Part shown: one piece after another, positions 8,849 through 17,125 of the stretch
Layout: each line of letters starts with the position of its first letter
Position numbering within the stretch: position 1 is the first letter of the stretch
Assembly: GCF_900115925.1 (NCBI RefSeq)
Contig: NZ_FOYF01000004.1
Location: forward strand, 86,507 to 150,506
Origin: Bacillus sp. cl95
GTDB taxonomy: Bacteria; Bacillota; Bacilli; Bacillales; Cytobacillaceae
Direction: 5' to 3'
Length of the DNA: 64,000 bases
Translations under genes and position numbers: made by a program
Notes under the pieces: generated by a model
Databases searched by the model: none
What the model saw: only the letters and a program-made list of their open reading frames with translations
What the model was told of the DNA's origin: nothing

Positions 8849-9688
8849 ATGAAGGCTATTACTTTTAAAGCTTTTGCTATTACAAATGAAATTGATTTGA
8901 ATAAAATCGCCATTCATTGTGGCATTCCTAAGAAATTCACGTGGGAACAACCATTAATCTTAAAAGGCGATATTTTAAATTCGATCATCGAGAAAGATGT
9001 GACCGACACGCAAATGGTGATGGTTTTTTCTTTCGGCAGTATCGTTTTCATAAACCTCTCAGATTCCAATGAGACTAAAAAATTTTTCAATTTTATTCAA
9101 TCCTTTGAGCAGGATATTGATATGAAAAATGCTGAAAGATATTTCGACGACTATAGACTTCATATCAAAGAATCCGAAAACATAGAACTTACCGACGAGT
9201 ATGTGATGGTACCGGAATATGAAACCTTCTACCCTGAATTGATATCAACGGTGCTTGCAAAGTCAGTTGCTTTAGAGAAAACAGAGGAACAACTTGGAAA
9301 AATTCATGATAATCTCGAAACGATGATAGAACGATTAGAGAAAGGCAAACTCAGAATTGGGAATAAAGAGTTGGCGCGAACAACCGCACAAATTGTGCGT
9401 CACGAATATAACACGCTTGCTTACATTATGATTCTAGACAAACCTGAAATAACTTGGACGTCTAGCACCGCTGGAGATTTTTACGATATGATGGTGGAAT
9501 TTTTCGAGCTGAATGACCGCTTTAAAATACTGAAGAGCAAAACTGACATTTTATATAACATCTTGAATGGCTTTTCCACGATTAGTCATTCAATTAGAGG
9601 GCTTTTCGTTGAATGGATTGTTGTCATTCTCATCCTTATTGAGATCATGCTGACACTATTAGAAATTGCAGGACTACTTCCATACTGA
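8849..9688 (+). CDS. RMD1/RMND1 (DUF155) family membrane protein
   Basis: 279 residues. The N-terminal half contains the DUF155 pattern (VMVFSFGSIVFINL near residue 57, then a long acidic helical region), a central segment with LSTVLAKSVALEKTE-like spacing, and one C-terminal membrane helix (about 255-275, VEWIVVILILIEIMLTLLEI). This arrangement matches the Rmd1/RMND1 family of yeast and mitochondria, whose human member supports mitochondrial translation; the bacterial role is unknown. It is a single-gene unit ending at a strong terminator shared with the convergent MFS gene. A purine-rich GGGG precedes the ATG by three bases, so the ribosome site is close but usable. Confidence 0.8.
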   Translation: MKAITFKAFAITNEIDLNKIAIHCGIPKKFTWEQPLILKGDILNSIIEKDVTDTQMVMVFSFGSIVFINLSDSNETKKFFNFIQSFEQDIDMKNAERYFDDYRLHIKESENIELTDEYVMVPEYETFYPELISTVLAKSVALEKTEEQLGKIHDNLETMIERLEKGKLRIGNKELARTTAQIVRHEYNTLAYIMILDKPEITWTSSTAGDFYDMMVEFFELNDRFKILKSKTDILYNILNGFSTISHSIRGLFVEWIVVILILIEIMLTLLEIAGLLPY

Positions 9689-9701
9689 CGGTAACCAATT
9701 G

Positions 9702-9752
9702 GAATCCATGGAGTGTGGTAACTCCCTTTCTCCATGGATTCTTAATTTTTTC
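9702..9752. terminator. Bidirectional terminator
   Basis: Perfect 12-bp arms GAATCCATGGAG (9702-9713) and CTCCATGGATTC (9730-9741) followed by a T-rich run. It separates the convergent DUF155 and MFS genes. Confidence 0.8.
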
Positions 9753-9773
9753 ACACTCCATTTATTTACAGCC

Positions 9774-11063
9774 CTAAACTTCCCCCGTCGAAATATCAAA
9801 TTTCATTTTTGCCAAGGTCAACATATTAAACAATAAAAATAAAATTCCCCCTACAATAGGCATGATAAAGGATGGTACTGAGCTGAGTAATGAACCTGAT
9901 GCTAACATGGCAAGTGGAAGCATTGTCTTTGCAATGCTAATCCCGATGCTCAAAACTCTTCCTCTGTATTCATCGGAAATTGCTGTCTGCATGAAATAGG
10001 CAAGAGGGATGTCAATCCAAGCGATGATCACTCCAAGGCTAAACATCACCACTCCGTAATAGATGACGTAGGAGTGGCCCCCCCATTCAAGACCTTTTAG
10101 CAAAACGGGCATGCCTGATAGCACCATGAATAGGGATAGCGAATAACATAACATTTTCAATAGACTTTGGTATGGCATGCGGTTCATGATTTTTTTTACT
10201 AATAAAGCACCGATAATCATCCCAAGTGGAAAGGCTGCTTGAATGATACCAAACTCTTTGGAACTTAGACCAAGAACATTATTGATCATATATGGAAGCG
10301 GAACGGTCACAGAAAAGCCCAGAAAGAAATTCAGGGAAATGAGGATGACAAATAAACTCATAATACTATTTCTTCCAAGCAAATAGTGGAATCCTTCTTT
10401 GATATCCCTTATAAAGTTGAGTTTCGTTGGTTCAGTTTTCCCCATTTCGCTGGTGCAATAAAGTTTGAAATCCATGAAAAGCATCATTAATCCTGACACA
10501 ATAAAAGAAACGCCATTGAAAATGATGAAGGCTCGAATGTCAAAAAAGGCAAACACCACTCCCCCTAACATCGGTCCTGTAATCATGGATAATGAATCAA
10601 TGATTTTACTTGTAGAATTCAAATTCATGAGCTTATGATCTGATACCAGGTTCGGCTTCGCCGCCTCGAGCCCAACACCGAAAAAAGTAGTAAAGACCGT
10701 CAGAAGTAGTGTCGCAGTGTAGATTAGGGTCAAATTCAACCCTGTCATGAGGCTGATCAAATAGACCGATATCAACAATGTCCCATTTAATAGATCCATC
10801 CATACAACCATCTTTTTCTTATCAAACTTATCCGCGATTACCCCTGCAAATGGATTTAAAATGACCATTGGCAGGATTCCTAGGATAAGAGTTACAGCAA
10901 AGCTGAGTGCAGATCCCGTCATCTTTAATACAAATAGTCCTATGGCAAAACTATATATGGCTGTTCCAAACAAACTAATCGATTTTCCTGTTGCATATAA
11001 ATATAGATTCTTCATTTCTTTGTAGCTATTGGTTTCACTTCGTTCAAATTTTAAAGCTTCCAT
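9774..11063 (-). CDS. MFS exporter (macrolide-efflux-like)
   Basis: 429 residues from the ATG at 11063, five bases after AGGAGG; the GTG just before it is too close to the ribosome site. Twelve hydrophobic segments are seen, with the loop motif GVIADKFDKKKMV between TM2 and TM3 typical of drug/proton antiporters, and overall similarity to Mef/YfiS-type exporters. It lies 113 bp downstream of, and on the same strand as, the MerR-methyltransferase fusion, so the pair could be a two-gene resistance unit. Substrate unknown. Confidence 0.85.
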   Translation of the reverse strand: MEALKFERSETNSYKEMKNLYLYATGKSISLFGTAIYSFAIGLFVLKMTGSALSFAVTLILGILPMVILNPFAGVIADKFDKKKMVVWMDLLNGTLLISVYLISLMTGLNLTLIYTATLLLTVFTTFFGVGLEAAKPNLVSDHKLMNLNSTSKIIDSLSMITGPMLGGVVFAFFDIRAFIIFNGVSFIVSGLMMLFMDFKLYCTSEMGKTEPTKLNFIRDIKEGFHYLLGRNSIMSLFVILISLNFFLGFSVTVPLPYMINNVLGLSSKEFGIIQAAFPLGMIIGALLVKKIMNRMPYQSLLKMLCYSLSLFMVLSGMPVLLKGLEWGGHSYVIYYGVVMFSLGVIIAWIDIPLAYFMQTAISDEYRGRVLSIGISIAKTMLPLAMLASGSLLSSVPSFIMPIVGGILFLLFNMLTLAKMKFDISTGEV

Positions 11064-11176
11064 CACGGCCTCCTAAAATTCGTTATAAGTGAATTTTAAG
11101 CGGTCGTCACGACCCCACATCAATAGTGAAAAAACACAAATTTCCACTTAAAAAAAGTAAAAAGATAGGGCTAACC

Positions 11177-12394
11177 CTACCTTTTCCCAAAAAAGGAATT
11201 GCAGAAGACCTCTTCTCCTTCTACAAAATAATCCTCATATTTCCCGCCTTTATCTACAGAATCTGAAATTCTTTCCTCTAGTGCTCGATAGCCAAGCTTA
11301 TATAGCTCCTCATTTATTACGTCCATCTTAAAGTGATTTCTATAGCAAGCCTCTATTTTACTATTCTTATCAAAGTTTTTAAAAACGATATAGGAAGCCA
11401 ATAAGAGAGCGTCCTGTTTGATAAGATAATCAATGTCTTTCAGTAAGAACGTTTCATGTTCAAAGCTGTAATTACTCGTTCCAGCATGATCCATTACGAT
11501 ATCCACACTTCTATCCTGGATAGGAGTACTCAAAAAATCCGAGCATATGAAAAGAATGTTCCTTTTCAGACCGGTCCTTTCCAACACATTTTTCAAAAAA
11601 CGTTGACGATCAAGATTACGATCGACCGCTATATATAAGCAGTTCTCCGGTAAATCCTGATAGATGGAACGAAGTAAAAAACCAACACCAGACCCAGGTT
11701 CTAATATTACTTTGTTAGATAAATCGCATTGGGCAAGTTTCCTTTTCGTCCATTGCCCACCTTTTTGAACATTTTCAAGATAGACTGGGTCTGTCATATG
11801 TAAATAGTCAAAAACAAAATGATTTAGAGGATTTTCTACAGGTTGAAGAATTGGTTCCCCAACGATCATGATTCCTTCTTCGATTTTATAATCGCTGCCA
11901 CAGCTACATGACAATTTCCCCTCTAGAATTTGATTTCGATTGATCATCCCGTCTTCCAACGTGAGAATTCCCTTACAGGTTACGCACCGAAGTTTATCGA
12001 GCACACTTAAATCCACTCCCATAACAGAGTTGAATCCAGTAGTTCTCTTGTTTATTTGATCCATCTTCTTCTCAAGTTTACTCTTCACTTCAATTAGATT
12101 CTCAATCTCATTTTCAAGCTGTTTAAACTTATTTTTGTATAGAGATTGATAGTAAGCATCGTCTTCATAGGCTGTAAATTCTCCGAGATTTTTATAGAGG
12201 AAAATGGTTTTTATTTCATTGAGGCTAAAGCCCATACCTTTATATTCCAATATTAACTCCAAGTCCTTTTGACAACGTTCGTCAAAAAAATAATGGCTGC
12301 CATTCTTTTCTGGAACAATCAATCCTAAATCCATGTAATGCCTGAGCGTATCAATCGTTAAGCTATTATGTTTCGCAAATTTGCCGATTCTCAT
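11177..12394 (-). CDS. MerR-type regulator fused to a zinc-ribbon and SAM methyltransferase
   Basis: 405 residues if started at the ATG at 12394, where the protein opens with MRIGKF as MerR proteins do and a GGAAG lies eight bases upstream; an ATG at 12412 lacks a ribosome site. Domains in order: MerR winged helix (1-70, TLRHYMDLGLIVPEK, Y-F-Fdx-C pattern), coiled coil (~85-120), zinc ribbon (CVTC ... CSC, ~135-170) and a class I methyltransferase with motif I ILEPGSGVGFLL (~230). A zinc ribbon ahead of a methyltransferase recalls the RlmA rRNA methyltransferases linked to macrolide resistance, but the substrate here is unknown. The MFS exporter is directly downstream. The two-domain logic suggests a ligand-sensing enzyme that controls its own locus. 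Confidence 0.8.
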   Translation of the reverse strand: MRIGKFAKHNSLTIDTLRHYMDLGLIVPEKNGSHYFFDERCQKDLELILEYKGMGFSLNEIKTIFLYKNLGEFTAYEDDAYYQSLYKNKFKQLENEIENLIEVKSKLEKKMDQINKRTTGFNSVMGVDLSVLDKLRCVTCKGILTLEDGMINRNQILEGKLSCSCGSDYKIEEGIMIVGEPILQPVENPLNHFVFDYLHMTDPVYLENVQKGGQWTKRKLAQCDLSNKVILEPGSGVGFLLRSIYQDLPENCLYIAVDRNLDRQRFLKNVLERTGLKRNILFICSDFLSTPIQDRSVDIVMDHAGTSNYSFEHETFLLKDIDYLIKQDALLLASYIVFKNFDKNSKIEACYRNHFKMDVINEELYKLGYRALEERISDSVDKGGKYEDYFVEGEEVFCNSFFGKR

Positions 12395-12498
12395 CTTATC
12401 AACTTCCATCATTTATTTTTTCTATAGAATTGTATTCGTTTCTGCTTTCCGAAAGTCCTACATAGAAGATGAAGGAAAATCAAATATGATTAAGAAAA

Positions 12499-12530
12499 GA
12501 ACCCGGACTCATGTGAGAGATTCCGGGTTC
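12499..12530 (-). terminator. Terminator of the PhoX gene
   Basis: GAACCCGGA (12499-12507) pairs with TCCGGGTTC (12522-12530); the minus strand continues TTTTCTTAATC. It lies 48 bp past the phosphatase stop. Confidence 0.75.
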
Positions 12531-12577
12531 AATGGCGGTTCGAGTATTATTTTATTCACACTAGTAATATTGAATGA

Positions 12578-14509
12578 TTATTTATTAGATTGAGCAGTGA
12601 AATCCGGCATTTTAGTCAAGGATGGAAGTCCTGAGATATAGCCGACTCCGCCTGTTTTATTAATTCCAATTTGTTCATCGACTGCTTTCAATAATTCTTC
12701 TTTATTGACGGCCGTAATATCCTTCTTATCTACTTCATCACCTGGATGCTGAAAATTACTCATGATATAAGAGAAGCCATTACGGTCGTCAGCAGCAAAC
12801 AAACCAGTTGATTCAGATCCTGCTGGGACTGATAAAATCCTTTGCAATGATTTTGTATCAATGTTATACGCCCATACGAAATTATTCGTATGCATACTAC
12901 TGTCTTCGCCGATAAATAATGTTCTCATGGCGTCAGAGTAACTTAAGTTATCGGGACCTGCTACCATATCAACATTGGCCGTGTTCCCATACGCGTCTGC
13001 TTTCGGAAGGTCTTCCCCGATGAGTAACCCCGACATTGTTGAAGCTACGTATTTGCTGAGAATCACATTTCCGTTACTATCTTTTTGTCCACTCTTTAAA
13101 TCTAATTGATATGACACACCGGATTTCTTCTTAGGTAATTGAATATGGTCAACTGGGTCTTTACCAGCCGAATCTTTTTCCATTCCACCACTTTGGTCAG
13201 AAACAGCAACATATACTTTATTATCTTTCGCATTCAGTGTGATGCCTTCCATCTTGTTGAATTCAGACGTTGCCCCTAAATAAGCGGCATAACGGCGTGA
13301 CTCAAGAAATGCTGCTGCTTTTTCCTTACCAGGCTTTAGTTTCAGATATTCTGTTTTTCCATATGAATACTGCTTAATTGCTTTAAATCCTTCTGCAGGA
13401 GCAGTGGATGTTTCAAAAATGTCACTGAACTTAATTCCACTGTCAATGATCTTTTTAATTTCCTTATCCTTGGCATGTCCAAGTTTAACCCACTCTAGGT
13501 TCCCTGAACCGCCATTTTCTGTACCTGTCTGATTAAATTTTGCTGCATATAACGTACCAGCAGATAAGTCTTTCGCTTTATCAGCAACATACATGAACAT
13601 GGTTGTATAATTGCCATCATCACCATAAAACGCAGTGCGGTTGTCAGGCATCATTTTCATGACTTCATGTGAGAAACGGCCCGCACTATAATGTTTCTCT
13701 ACTTTTGTATTACCGTTCTTTTGCACTGTAATTTCTGGAATATATCCATAGAAATATGGGTTAGCTTTTGATTTATCCCCGAAATAGAGCTGGGCAAAGC
13801 TTTCAGTCCATGTTCTTGCAGTAGATGATGCGTCAAATTCAAAATTGCGTGCATCTGGCTCATACTCTTCCGATCCTAAATGTGTATTCCAAGGCGATGT
13901 AGAACCATTACATGGAATCCAGAGACCGTTTACCGCAGAAAAATCAATTTTTTTCACTTCAGCAGGCTTCAGTTCCCCTGTTTTTTCATCTTGATCCAAA
14001 GTCGTTAAGGACATGGAAGCTGGCACAAGTCCATAAGCAGACTTTCCTGCCGCATCAATCGTATCGTATTCATAATGTGTGACCATAAATAGCTTACCGT
14101 CAATAGGATTCAGCAAACTATTTGAATCGGGAGCATCGGAAACATAATAAGTTTTATCTCCAGGAACACTTTTATCAATAATAGGATTGCCGTTAACATC
14201 AATCGGTGTCCCTGCTGGAATTTTTTCACCTTTAACTGTTGCTACTTTATCTTCAGACTTAAACAGCTGTTTGTATGATAATGGGAAATTCCTCACCTTA
14301 CCATTGCTGTATTTTACATTAACAGATGCATTTGTATACGTTTTTACCATTTCGTCAATTGTAGTTGGTGCTTTCATTCCATTAAATTTAACAGAGTCAA
14401 TCTTGACCTGCTGTGAAGGCTCTGCACACGCTGATGTTAAAGCCGGTAACGTCAATGCCAGAGTAAGTGCTGCCGTAACTCCTTTTTTGCCCATACGCCT
14501 TTTCTTCAT
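12578..14509 (-). CDS. PhoX-family (DUF839) secreted alkaline phosphatase
   Basis: 643 residues. The family signature region reads PCNGSTSPWNTHLGSEEYEP (near residue 200), with further acidic loops for the Ca/Fe centre and the C-terminal NFQHPGDE segment. PhoX enzymes hydrolyse phosphate esters outside the cell with an Fe3+/Ca2+ cofactor. The N-terminus has an Arg-Arg pair (KKRRMGKKG) ahead of a hydrophobic stretch; this fits a loose Tat signal, the usual PhoX route, although the full Tat consensus is not met. Processing may be at the Cys of TSAC (atypical lipobox) or after ACA by signal peptidase I. The ATG has AGGAGG at good spacing. A phased TTAACA-type array upstream suggests PhoP control. 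Confidence 0.87.
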   Translation of the reverse strand: MKKRRMGKKGVTAALTLALTLPALTSACAEPSQQVKIDSVKFNGMKAPTTIDEMVKTYTNASVNVKYSNGKVRNFPLSYKQLFKSEDKVATVKGEKIPAGTPIDVNGNPIIDKSVPGDKTYYVSDAPDSNSLLNPIDGKLFMVTHYEYDTIDAAGKSAYGLVPASMSLTTLDQDEKTGELKPAEVKKIDFSAVNGLWIPCNGSTSPWNTHLGSEEYEPDARNFEFDASSTARTWTESFAQLYFGDKSKANPYFYGYIPEITVQKNGNTKVEKHYSAGRFSHEVMKMMPDNRTAFYGDDGNYTTMFMYVADKAKDLSAGTLYAAKFNQTGTENGGSGNLEWVKLGHAKDKEIKKIIDSGIKFSDIFETSTAPAEGFKAIKQYSYGKTEYLKLKPGKEKAAAFLESRRYAAYLGATSEFNKMEGITLNAKDNKVYVAVSDQSGGMEKDSAGKDPVDHIQLPKKKSGVSYQLDLKSGQKDSNGNVILSKYVASTMSGLLIGEDLPKADAYGNTANVDMVAGPDNLSYSDAMRTLFIGEDSSMHTNNFVWAYNIDTKSLQRILSVPAGSESTGLFAADDRNGFSYIMSNFQHPGDEVDKKDITAVNKEELLKAVDEQIGINKTGGVGYISGLPSLTKMPDFTAQSNK

Positions 14510-14563
14510 TTTGGATCCTCCTATTTACTACTTTGTCTTTCACTCTCTATTAAAGTATCCCAA

Positions 14564-14602
14564 TGTAAAATTACCAATACCGCAACTTTAAAATTGTGTT
14601 AA
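14564..14602 (-). promoter_or_regulatory. Candidate Pho box (PhoP operator) upstream of phoX
   Basis: On the minus strand TTAACA begins at 14602, TTAAAG at 14591 and TTTACA at 14569: 11-bp phasing with one poorly matching position at 14580. PhoP of Bacillus binds tandem TT(A/C/T)ACA repeats spaced about 11 bp. Position, 55 bp before the ATG, fits activation. Confidence 0.5.
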
Positions 14603-14654
14603 TGCCCTTTACAATATTAATCAATTATAAAAGAGGAACTACAACCAAAAAGCT

Positions 14655-15101
14655 CTATCCATATTTTTTCTGGTGCTTCTTTTTCATGACGAGATAACCC
14701 TCATCCTCTCTGGCAAGCTTCCATTTTTCCTTGAAGATAATCGCTGACCTCGCTTTTATAGGATCATTTTGTCGTTCTTTAAGGCTGCCATCTTTTTCGT
14801 ATTTTCTCCCACCTTTATAATTGGTGTACCGCCGGGCTCTTGTATAACCTATTTGAAGGAACTTTCTAGCCATATCCATTCCAACAAAGTCTCTACTAGC
14901 CTTATAATCTAGAAACATTTGATAAATCTTTTCAGAAGATTCCTTTGCGATTTCTGGTGTCTTAAACCGCCAGTACGGAAGTATTTCGCTTTTATAGGGC
15001 TCTACTAGTAATACGCCTTGTTCTCCCCGGCCAACGCAATACAATTCTGGTTTTTCTCGGAAATCTATGTTGTCAAAATCCAATGAATAGTCAAATGGCA
15101 T
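14655..15101 (-). CDS. DUF4385 family protein
   Basis: 148 residues. The sequence from FDYSLDFDNIDFR through GRGEQGVLLVEPYKSEILP and the ARKFLQIGYTRARRYTNYKGG segment matches my memory of the DUF4385 family, which is widespread, cytosolic and of unknown function. It is basic at the C-terminus (ending in KKKHQKKYG), with no membrane segment. The ATG is a little downstream of a run of GGA-rich sequence. It stands alone between the PhoX regulatory region and the chemoreceptor terminator. Confidence 0.8.
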   Translation of the reverse strand: MPFDYSLDFDNIDFREKPELYCVGRGEQGVLLVEPYKSEILPYWRFKTPEIAKESSEKIYQMFLDYKASRDFVGMDMARKFLQIGYTRARRYTNYKGGRKYEKDGSLKERQNDPIKARSAIIFKEKWKLAREDEGYLVMKKKHQKKYG

Positions 15102-15159
15102 GGTATCATCCTTTTTTCTCCTGCTTTACCCCTGCACACAATTACGTAAAACAAAAAAA

Positions 15160-15198
15160 CACCTGTCTCTCCCTGAATATTTCAGGTGATGACAGGTG
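15160..15198 (-). terminator. Chemoreceptor terminator; GTGCCTG-family repeat, copy A
   Basis: CACCTGTC (15160-15167) pairs with GACAGGTG (15191-15198), enclosing a second hairpin CCTGAA/TTCAGG (15172-15186). On the minus strand seven T residues follow. It is a divergent member of the dispersed repeat family listed elsewhere in this annotation. Confidence 0.75.
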
Positions 15199-15218
15199 AC
15201 AAGCACACAGACTAATAG

Positions 15219-16049
15219 TTAATTTCCTAACTTTAAGTCTTCAAATTCTTTAATCGTTTTCTCGAATTCTGTTTGAGTTTTTATTACAGCATCCTGAAGA
15301 TTATCCGTAATTTTACTCACTTTGACGACTTCTTTTGAAATATTATCAACATTACTATTCACTTGGTTAATCGATTCTGCAACGTTACCAGCTAATTTTC
15401 GTACTTCGTCAGCAACCACTTTGAAACCTCTACCATGTTCTCCTGCACGTGCTGCTTCAATCGCAGCATTTAATGCAAGCATGTTTGTTTGTGCAGAAAT
15501 GTTACGAATCAATTTAGATAACTCACCGATTAAGTCCGTCTGTTTTTTCAGAGATTGTAAAGCTTCCAACTTCTCTTTGGAATTATCTACGACAATTCCC
15601 ACTAGTTCCGATGGCATAGCTTTCAATTGAGAAATAATTTCTATAGTCTTATTTTCTCTCTCTGTAATATCAGTCGCAATTTTAAGAACTGCCTCGACCA
15701 TACCATCATCGTTTTTGATTGGGATATAGGTAGCCTCAAGCCATAATTTATTTCCTTTTTTGCCGATACGTTCTATTTTTTCTTGAAACTTTTTACCCTT
15801 ACCTAGATCAGCCCATAATTCTTCATATTCGCGACTGTTCCTAAACTCTTCCGCACAGAACTTCATATGGGACATCTTTTCAAGTTCCTGTGTTTGATAT
15901 CCTAAGGTTTTAGCAAAGTTCTCGTTCGCCCAGATAACTTCCTTTTTCAAATTGAATTCTACCATCGCTAAATTAGATTCAAGTGCCGATAAGACAGCAT
16001 TCGATTCTAATACTTGTGTACTTTTATTGTAGCTAACTGCTAGGGTCAT
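15219..16049 (-). CDS. Soluble PAS-domain methyl-accepting chemotaxis protein
   Basis: 276 residues from the ATG at 16049, which has GAGGAG seven bases before it; the frame runs open to 16235 but that extension crosses a repeat and has no ribosome site. Residues ~30-145 form a PAS fold ([15 protein letters not shown], ending in [10 protein letters not shown]), followed by a short MCP signalling hairpin whose tip reads [26 protein letters not shown]. No membrane helix or HAMP domain is present, so this is a cytosolic receptor resembling in size B. subtilis YfmS. The PAS ligand or cofactor is not evident. It would signal to CheA. Confidence 0.88.
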   Translation of the reverse strand: MTLAVSYNKSTQVLESNAVLSALESNLAMVEFNLKKEVIWANENFAKTLGYQTQELEKMSHMKFCAEEFRNSREYEELWADLGKGKKFQEKIERIGKKGNKLWLEATYIPIKNDDGMVEAVLKIATDITERENKTIEIISQLKAMPSELVGIVVDNSKEKLEALQSLKKQTDLIGELSKLIRNISAQTNMLALNAAIEAARAGEHGRGFKVVADEVRKLAGNVAESINQVNSNVDNISKEVVKVSKITDNLQDAVIKTQTEFEKTIKEFEDLKLGN

Positions 16050-16134
16050 AGAACTACTCCTCAATCTAGATGTGATTTTAACTTCATTATATAGAAGAAC
16101 AAGTATCTTTTCATTTTTCAATGTTCTAAAAAAA

Positions 16135-16192
16135 TGCCTGTCACGCCCAGAAAATCGCCAACATTCGACAATCTTCGGGTGGTGACAGGCAC
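16135..16192 (-). terminator. TetR-gene terminator; GTGCCTG-family repeat, copy B
   Basis: TGCCTGTCAC (from 16135) pairs with GTGACAGGCA (ending 16191), the arms extended by CCC/GGG. A T7 run follows on the minus strand. It starts 4 bases after the TetR stop codon. Confidence 0.8.
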
Positions 16193-16195
16193 TCT

Positions 16196-17026
16196 TCAGA
16201 ATCCAAAGTACGTCCGAAGTAAATAGGAAACCCACTTACAATGCGGATGATTTCGGATATTTTCTATCAATCCTTTTACAATCGCTCTATTCAAAGTCGG
16301 TTCATTCAGCTGTTGTGATAGCAGGATTAACGATTCCTTTTCAATAGACTCTTCTAATTCTTCTATTTTCTGGTCAACGGTTTCAAGGATTTGCTCCTTC
16401 GTTACTTCTTCATTCATAGGTTGGTTAAACATTTGGATCAGTTCTTCTGAAATAAATGGAATGGTAGTATGTCTTGCCAAAAGATTTGTTTTTTCCACTA
16501 ATGACTTTGACAGCAAATTCAAATCTAAGTCTACGTTATAGAATAAAAACAGCTCAGAATAAATTCTCATGAATCCTTTAATACAATAAATCAAATCATA
16601 TTTTATGCGTTTGACCTCATCACCATATAAACGCTCGATCATGGATAAGATTATTTGTTCCATTAATCCATCATAGTAACGAGTTTTTAGAATGAATTCC
16701 TCATTAAAGGATTGTGCTTGTTCTTTGATTAGCACCTTAGCAAAATCAGAATGCTTATGAAACGTATCGAAAGTCACGAAGTAAAATTGACTTAAGAGTT
16801 CCTCTTTCTCGGCCTCTTTGACTACACGGTCAATATCATAAGTGATTTCCATCATAAAATGGTCAATCAACGCTAAGACCAGCTCATCCTTTGACTTGAA
16901 GGATAGATAAAAAGCACCTTTTGAGATACCGCAGTGCTCAGTTATTTGTTGTATAGAAGTTGATTCAATACCTTTACTCGCAAAAAGCTCCAACGCTTTT
17001 TCCATAATTAATTGTTTTTTGATCAT
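16196..17026 (-). CDS. TetR/AcrR family repressor, probably of the RND exporter
   Basis: 276 residues. The N-terminal 45 residues are a TetR helix-turn-helix ([28 protein letters not shown]); the rest is the helical ligand-binding domain, longer than the usual ~200 by a C-terminal tail that includes an acidic Glu-rich helix. It is divergent from the SwrC-type exporter with about 100 bp between them and a TGAC...GTCA inverted repeat inside the exporter promoter, so it most likely represses that gene and perhaps itself. AGGAG lies 12 bases before the chosen ATG; a second ATG at residue 8 is possible. Confidence 0.88.
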   Translation of the reverse strand: MIKKQLIMEKALELFASKGIESTSIQQITEHCGISKGAFYLSFKSKDELVLALIDHFMMEITYDIDRVVKEAEKEELLSQFYFVTFDTFHKHSDFAKVLIKEQAQSFNEEFILKTRYYDGLMEQIILSMIERLYGDEVKRIKYDLIYCIKGFMRIYSELFLFYNVDLDLNLLSKSLVEKTNLLARHTTIPFISEELIQMFNQPMNEEVTKEQILETVDQKIEELEESIEKESLILLSQQLNEPTLNRAIVKGLIENIRNHPHCKWVSYLLRTYFGF

Positions 17027-17054
17027 AATTTTTTATCGCTCCTATGTCAGATGA

Positions 17055-17083
17055 TTGACAAATGACCACTCAGTCATTAGTAT
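17055..17083 (+). promoter_or_regulatory. Promoter with TetR-type operator
   Basis: TTGACA (17055-17060) and a TAGTAT -10 (17078-17083) are 17 bp apart. The spacer contains the inverted repeat AATGAC...GTCATT (17061-17078), so repressor binding would occlude RNA polymerase. Confidence 0.65.
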
Positions 17084-17125
17084 AAGAAATTGAGCATGTT
17101 AAGTCAATTATGGGTAGGTGTAATA

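Noticed and set aside
16050-16235. 62-codon extension of the chemoreceptor frame
   Set aside because: Runs through repeat copy B and lacks a ribosome site; a GAGGAG-supported ATG at 16049 is better.
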